64,000 nt of DNA, taken from positions 310,001-374,000 of the forward strand of contig NZ_FLYE01000012.1 of NCBI RefSeq assembly GCF_900093605.1, given 5' to 3'. The translations under genes and the position numbers were made by a program. Shown in pieces: positions 63,293 to 64,000 of this stretch. The notes beneath the pieces were generated by a model. That model made no database searches and was not told the origin of the DNA. It saw only the letters and a list, made by a program, of their open reading frames with translations. The stretch comes from Candidatus Terasakiella magnetica (GTDB lineage Bacteria; Pseudomonadota; Alphaproteobacteria; Rhodospirillales; Terasakiellaceae). Numbering within the stretch: the first letter of the stretch is position 1; each line of letters opens with the position of its first letter.

Positions 63293-63371
63293 TGTTCTCT
63301 TTATCTTATAAATAGACACTGTATGCAGTTTCATATGCAGCCAACTTTTGTATTATTTGTGCGTAAATTGG

Positions 63372-63401
63372 TTGACGTTTGAAATATTTTAATCCTATGT
63401 T
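63372..63401 (+). promoter_or_regulatory. Possible phaZ promoter
   Basis: TTGACG (63372-63377) and TATGTT (63396-63401) are separated by 18 bases (or CTATGT by 17). The -10 is weak. It lies about 90 bases before the phaZ ATG. Confidence 0.4.
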
Positions 63402-63488
63402 CGCTGTAACAAAGGTTGGATTTTAGTAAAATTCTAAACCAGCCGTTATATTGAACAAACCCCCTACTTGAGAGGGAACAGAGGTCGT

Positions 63489-64000
63489 ATGCTTTATCAA
63501 TTCTATGAATTCCAACATTCTGTGTGGTCTCCACTTCGCCATGCTGCGGAAAAAATGGAAGAAGTCTTTCGTTCTCCGTTTATGCCGGTGTCTTATACAC
63601 CGATGGGCCGCGCCATCGCGGCAAGCTGTCATTTGTTTGAGCGCGTAACCCGCCGCTATATCAAACCGGAATTCGGTCTGCATTATACTGAAATTGACGG
63701 CAATGAAGTTGCTATTGATGAAGAAGTCGTTTTGCACAAACCGTTCTGTGAATTGCTCCACTTTAAACGCCATACTAAACATGACGACCCTAAGGTCTTG
63801 GTGGTTTCACCCATGTCTGGTCACTATGCCACTTTGTTGCGCGGCACGGTTGAAGCCCTTTTGCCAGACCATGACGTTTATATTACCGATTGGATCAACG
63901 CGCGTGATGTCTGTACGTCACATGGTGATTTCAATCTGGATGATTTCATCGAATATATCATGTACTTCCTGCATCACTTAGGTCCAAACACCCACGTGAT
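63489..64000 (+). CDS. phaZ: Intracellular poly(3-hydroxybutyrate) depolymerase PhaZ, 5' part
   Basis: The frame runs open from ATG 63489 to the window edge (170 codons) and begins MLYQFYEFQHSVWSPLRHAA, the family N-terminus. VVSPMSGHYATLLRGTVEAL contains the SGHYATL stretch near the active site of this alphaproteobacterial PHB depolymerase family, and DHDVYITDWINARDV follows. PhaZ releases 3-hydroxybutyrate from stored granules. It is the only PHB gene in the window. The rest lies right of it. Confidence 0.94.
   Translation, partial: MLYQFYEFQHSVWSPLRHAAEKMEEVFRSPFMPVSYTPMGRAIAASCHLFERVTRRYIKPEFGLHYTEIDGNEVAIDEEVVLHKPFCELLHFKRHTKHDDPKVLVVSPMSGHYATLLRGTVEALLPDHDVYITDWINARDVCTSHGDFNLDDFIEYIMYFLHHLGPNTHV

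Larger units (their letters stand above)
63098..63488. promoter_or_regulatory. Divergent rpmH/phaZ intergenic region
   Basis: This 391-base gap carries no gene. Near its left end is the rpmH promoter on the minus strand. On the phaZ side it is AT-rich and contains three TGC-type motifs, a TATGCAG direct repeat (63322-63328 and 63334-63340) and a TTGACG-containing promoter candidate. No DnaA boxes are visible, so I do not propose an origin. Confidence 0.6.

Noticed and set aside
63098-63488. Replication origin next to rpmH
   Set aside because: oriC lies near rpmH-rnpA in some bacteria, but I see no DnaA boxes (TTATNCACA) or AT-rich repeat array, and in alphaproteobacteria the origin is usually elsewhere.
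1-64000. tRNA genes, CRISPR arrays, defence systems, prophage or insertion sequences
   Set aside because: I scanned gaps and reading frames by eye and saw no T-loop pattern, regular repeat-spacer array, transposase, integrase or phage structural protein.

Overview
The window is 64 kb of a bacterial chromosome that looks alphaproteobacterial, most like a Rhodospirillales-type marine or microaerophilic heterotroph. The evidence is the ccoNOQP-ccoGHIS order, a complete core of the ethylmalonyl-CoA (EMC) pathway, the rpmH-rnpA-yidD-yidC-engB-argB order, the hflK-hflC-DUF2065-degP order and intracellular PHB depolymerase PhaZ. The genus is an inference only. Coding density is high. I saw no tRNA, rRNA, CRISPR array, transposase or prophage gene, so this is core chromosome rather than an island.

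Layout: 1-6646 encodes cbb3 oxidase (end of ccoN, ccoO, ccoQ, ccoP) and its assembly genes ccoGHIS, with an FNR-type box at the expected distance upstream of ccoG. ccoS overlaps panB, followed by panC. 8.3-16.5 kb holds small membrane proteins, a ferredoxin-like protein, dapF, mtaB, ftsY, an MFS carrier, a DapC-like aminotransferase, a DUF1848 protein and a lone receiver protein. 16.6-19.8 kb holds mesaconyl-CoA hydratase, then a membrane-anchored ParA-like ATPase coupled to a periplasmic TIGR02285 protein. 19.8-23.7 kb is on the minus strand (xthA, a candidate sRNA, lolA, an FGE-like protein, argG). 23.8-29 kb holds a PAS-EAL-hemerythrin protein, dapB, nth, a second TIGR02285 protein and a YbaK-type deacylase.

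29.1-40.4 kb is the metabolic heart of the window. Ethylmalonyl-CoA mutase (ecm) diverges from crotonyl-CoA carboxylase/reductase (ccr) and methylsuccinyl-CoA dehydrogenase (mcd). After a PAS-GGDEF protein come a PduO-type cobalamin adenosyltransferase (cofactor supply for Ecm), etfBA (electron acceptor for Mcd) and hbd (3-hydroxybutyryl-CoA dehydrogenase, which links the PHB pool to crotonyl-CoA). phaZ at the right edge would release PHB into the same pool.

40.5-64 kb holds a P-type cation ATPase, apbC, hflKC, DUF2065, degP, a TrpB2-type protein, arsC-like, cheZ, argH-lptM-like-lysA, a large TIGR02302 protein, pepP-like, argB, engB, yidC, yidD, rnpA, rpmH and the start of phaZ.

The two most interesting non-coding signals are: (i) a TGC-rich, partly palindromic motif upstream of mch, ecm/ccr, etfBA and phaZ, which suggests one regulator (PhaR-like by inference) controls the EMC pathway and PHB together; and (ii) a minus-strand, four-hairpin sRNA candidate with C-rich loops between lolA and xthA.
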